NCBI RefSeq assembly: GCF_032884065.1
Contig: NC_088872.1
Coordinates: 32,522,917 to 32,586,916, forward strand
Origin: Artemia franciscana
Lineage: Eukaryota > Arthropoda > Branchiopoda > Anostraca > Artemiidae
DNA: 64,000 nucleotides
Reading direction: 5' to 3'
Shown: one piece after another, positions 60,089 through 64,000 of the stretch
Numbering within the stretch: the stretch's first letter is position 1
Layout of the letters: each line of letters starts with the position of its first letter
Program-made: the position numbers and the translations under genes
The notes under the pieces: model-generated
Seen by the model: the letters and a program-made list of their open reading frames with translations, nothing else
What the model was told of the DNA's origin: nothing
Databases searched by the model: none

Positions 60089-60500
60089 AAAATACTACTA
60101 CTACTAACAATTCACAGCAGCACCAAGCCGCCTGAGGCCAACACAGGTACGCACGCTCCTTCTTCATCCCAATTCATTCAAAGCCTCCTTATTTACACCC
60201 TCCCAAGAAGTTCCCATTTCCTTTAAATCTTTCTTTATGACATCCTCCTACCGCAGACGAGGACGACGTGCTTTCTTTTTAGCCCTAGATGGTTGGCCAA
60301 AAAGGACAATCTTCGGCAATCTGTCATCCTTCCTCCGCAGAACGTGCCCTAGCCATCTCAACCTTTCTTTCACTGTAGCCCTAGAAAGCGGAAATGAACC
60401 ACACTTTTGGTACAACCTACTGTTTGAAATACGATCAGTCAGCCGGGTAACCAGAACAATCCGTAGACAATTTCACTGGAAAACAATGTCCGATTTTCAT
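60089..60500 (-). pseudogene. LINE C-terminal relic with (TAG)n tail
   Basis: On the minus strand: LRIVLVTRLTDRISNSRLYQ, then VKERLRWLGHVLRRKDDRLP, KIVLFGQPSRAKKKARRPRL, DVIKKDLKEMGTSWEGVN and RRSVRTCVGLRRLGAA. The tail TTGTTAGTAGTAGTAGTATT ends at 60089. This is the C-terminal region of an RTE-like LINE (RLRWLGHVLRR). Frameshifts and a stop break it. It is the same family as 52180-52535. Confidence 0.75.
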
Positions 60501-60829
60501 GTTATTTAAATCATTGAAATCATTTTGGCCTCAGGAAAAGCAATGATCCCAAATACCACTTCAGGACGAGGATCAACATATCTTCTTAAGTCTACACCGA
60601 AGCGCTTAAGCCGGCTTAGAACAAAGACAGCAAGAAGTCCCTGAGACCTCCACTACGAATGGAGGCTTTGTGCAATCCTGGACTCATCTTCGTCACACAT
60701 GGTTTCAGCACTTGGCGATGCTCTTCTATGAACAAGAGTCAAACTCCTGCACAGACAGTCTAGTCTGCACAGACAAGCCTATTACCTCCAACTAATTATA
60801 TATTCACGTCTACAAATATTATGCTACTA

Positions 60830-61440
60830 CGGGGAGGCAGCCCATAGTAGATAAATTAGCTACGAAGATGTTTTTCAGCCCGAAAACGCCCGTCAAAACA
60901 GACAAAGCCCAGAAGAATTATCCATTAATCAGAATCCCTTGCAAATGCTGTGTCGTTTACTAGGCTACAATTTCCTCGAGAGGTGCCATTCCTCAAATGG
61001 GAATAGAGTTGACCGCAAGGTCCCCAGTCTTGCAAGTATCCCAAAAGGGTTGGGATAGCCCTTTTGCAGAGGACATTGTCCATAGATCTATATCTTGCGC
61101 CCTGCCACAGTTGTCCTCCTATAGAGGATCCTCCCACGACGGTATTCTGCGTCACCATGCAATTTAACCCGTTACTGGGAGAATTTGTAACTAATGGGAC
61201 GTGTGGACACGCCGCTAGGTCCTGTTGAGTGCACATTTGAGGGTCCTTCTTCCTCCTCCACCTGTATTTATGGCCCCGGGCGAGGGTGCCCCGGTTTCTA
61301 TTATGGACCCCTAGGGACAAGGTCCCCCCTTGGTCCGTGCCTTCTGTGGAGGTACCCTACATATCTGTAGGGCGTTCCCCTATCGCCTCCTGAGGACACA
61401 CTGAGTGGCCTGGGGAAACCCCTAAAGAGCAGTAGATTCA
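60830..61440 (-). repeat. GC-richer block, possible LINE 5' region
   Basis: This compositional island in the AT-rich intron has a 131-codon minus-strand frame (61320-60925) of no recognisable domain. Its position upstream, in the minus direction, of the LINE relic suggests that it may be the 5' UTR region of the same or a related element with an internal deletion. This is inference only. Confidence 0.35.
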
Positions 61441-61871
61441 GAAGACTCATAAAGCTTTTTTTTGGATAAAATTTTTGGGATAAAATTATGATAATTATGA
61501 TAATTAAATTATTGCTGATTGAGAGGTTAAATGTGGATTATTTATTTTATTTTTATTTAATTAGTGTTTTTCACAACCCTTCAAACAATTCCTAACTTTT
61601 CGGTGTGGCCGTTAAGCAGGAATTAATATTTCGTTTTGCATATTAGATATATACGAACAGCCCAGTCAGAGGATTTTTTTCGGGTGGGAGTAGTCCAAAA
61701 CCACCCACTATTTTCAGGTTTAAATTTACTGAGGAAGACCTGCAGAACAATATTAGGGACAAGACCCCCTCCTTATCTTCTTTGCGCATATATTTAGTGG
61801 TTGAAACCGCAATCGATTTTTTCACAAGAATATAAAAGTTAAGATAGACTAAACTATTTGAACTAGAACTA

Positions 61872-63992
<2,121 letters not shown>

Positions 63993-64000
63993 CTGTTGGA
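63993..64000 (-). CDS. SDHA: SDHA exon, 3' end only (continues beyond window)
   Basis: On the minus strand the last eight bases read T CCA ACA G and then the donor GTATCT. Joined to the next exon they give (H)-P-T-G-I-Y-G-A-G, exactly the conserved FVQFHPTGIYGAG active-site segment. Only two full codons are visible, but the phase and sequence fit perfectly. The N-terminal half (transit peptide, FAD covalent His, dinucleotide fold) lies outside the window. Confidence 0.85.

Noticed and set aside
60925..61320. 131-codon minus-strand ORF as a gene
   Set aside because: It has no domain, no splice context and sits beside a LINE relic in a GC-richer block. It is more likely repeat sequence.

Overview
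The window is AT-rich, intron-rich animal nuclear DNA. It holds two split protein genes, standard GT/AG splice junctions, a metazoan succinate dehydrogenase flavoprotein gene, and a dense load of decayed Helitrons, non-LTR retrotransposons and fold-back repeats. No bacterial operon structure is present. The repeat families (a fold-back family around ACAGTTCGTGGTAACGAACTGT and Helitrons with TCTATATATATAAAAATAAG ends) and the SDHA sequence suggest an arthropod. From general familiarity with the fold-back repeat I lean to a brine-shrimp-like branchiopod (Artemia), but this is inference and was not checked by any search.

Layout. (1) Positions 1-43821, plus strand: the 3' part of a very large host gene ('gene A', product not recognised). 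One 6-kb exon (17-6040) is followed by four small exons (10953-11125, 38022-38202, 40620-40928, 43580-43615) whose phases join perfectly. The joined reading frame encodes about 2240 residues, and the gene continues beyond the left edge. Its 27-kb second intron is a landing pad for transposons. (2) 7481-10610: a fold-back composite repeat in intron 1. (3) 11723-22270: a head-to-tail cluster of decayed Helitron units, all on the plus strand. It has Rep (HUH/Y2) and PIF1-like helicase pseudogenes, repeated helicase C-termini, Helitron 3' hairpins ending in CTAG, (TA)n arrays directly beside those ends, a 'GACCGGGACAC' minisatellite and a tRNA-like sequence. (4) 23641-25280: LINE debris and a fragment of an uncharacterised protein family. 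(5) 25909-37215: a large element with inverted repeats of about 1.7 kb. Its 1.75-kb centre holds a decayed minus-strand gene of the same uncharacterised family. The left arm has been split by three later insertions. The right arm carries a 5'-truncated RTE-type LINE whose long reverse transcriptase ORF is still open.

(6) 43822-46127 separates two convergent genes. (7) 46128-64000, minus strand: the C-terminal 368 residues of SDHA (succinate dehydrogenase flavoprotein subunit, mitochondrial complex II) in eight exons, with the gene continuing past the right edge. Its introns contain a 285-bp polypurine tract, two relics of another LINE family and a probable Penelope-like remnant.

Gene A and SDHA are the only apparently functional host genes and share no obvious pathway. 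Everything else is mobile DNA in various states of decay. The two observations I consider most worth follow-up are the nested large-inverted-repeat element, where an LINE-free paralogous arm reveals the exact LINE insertion, and the Helitron/(TA)n head-to-tail array with multi-hairpin 3' ends.
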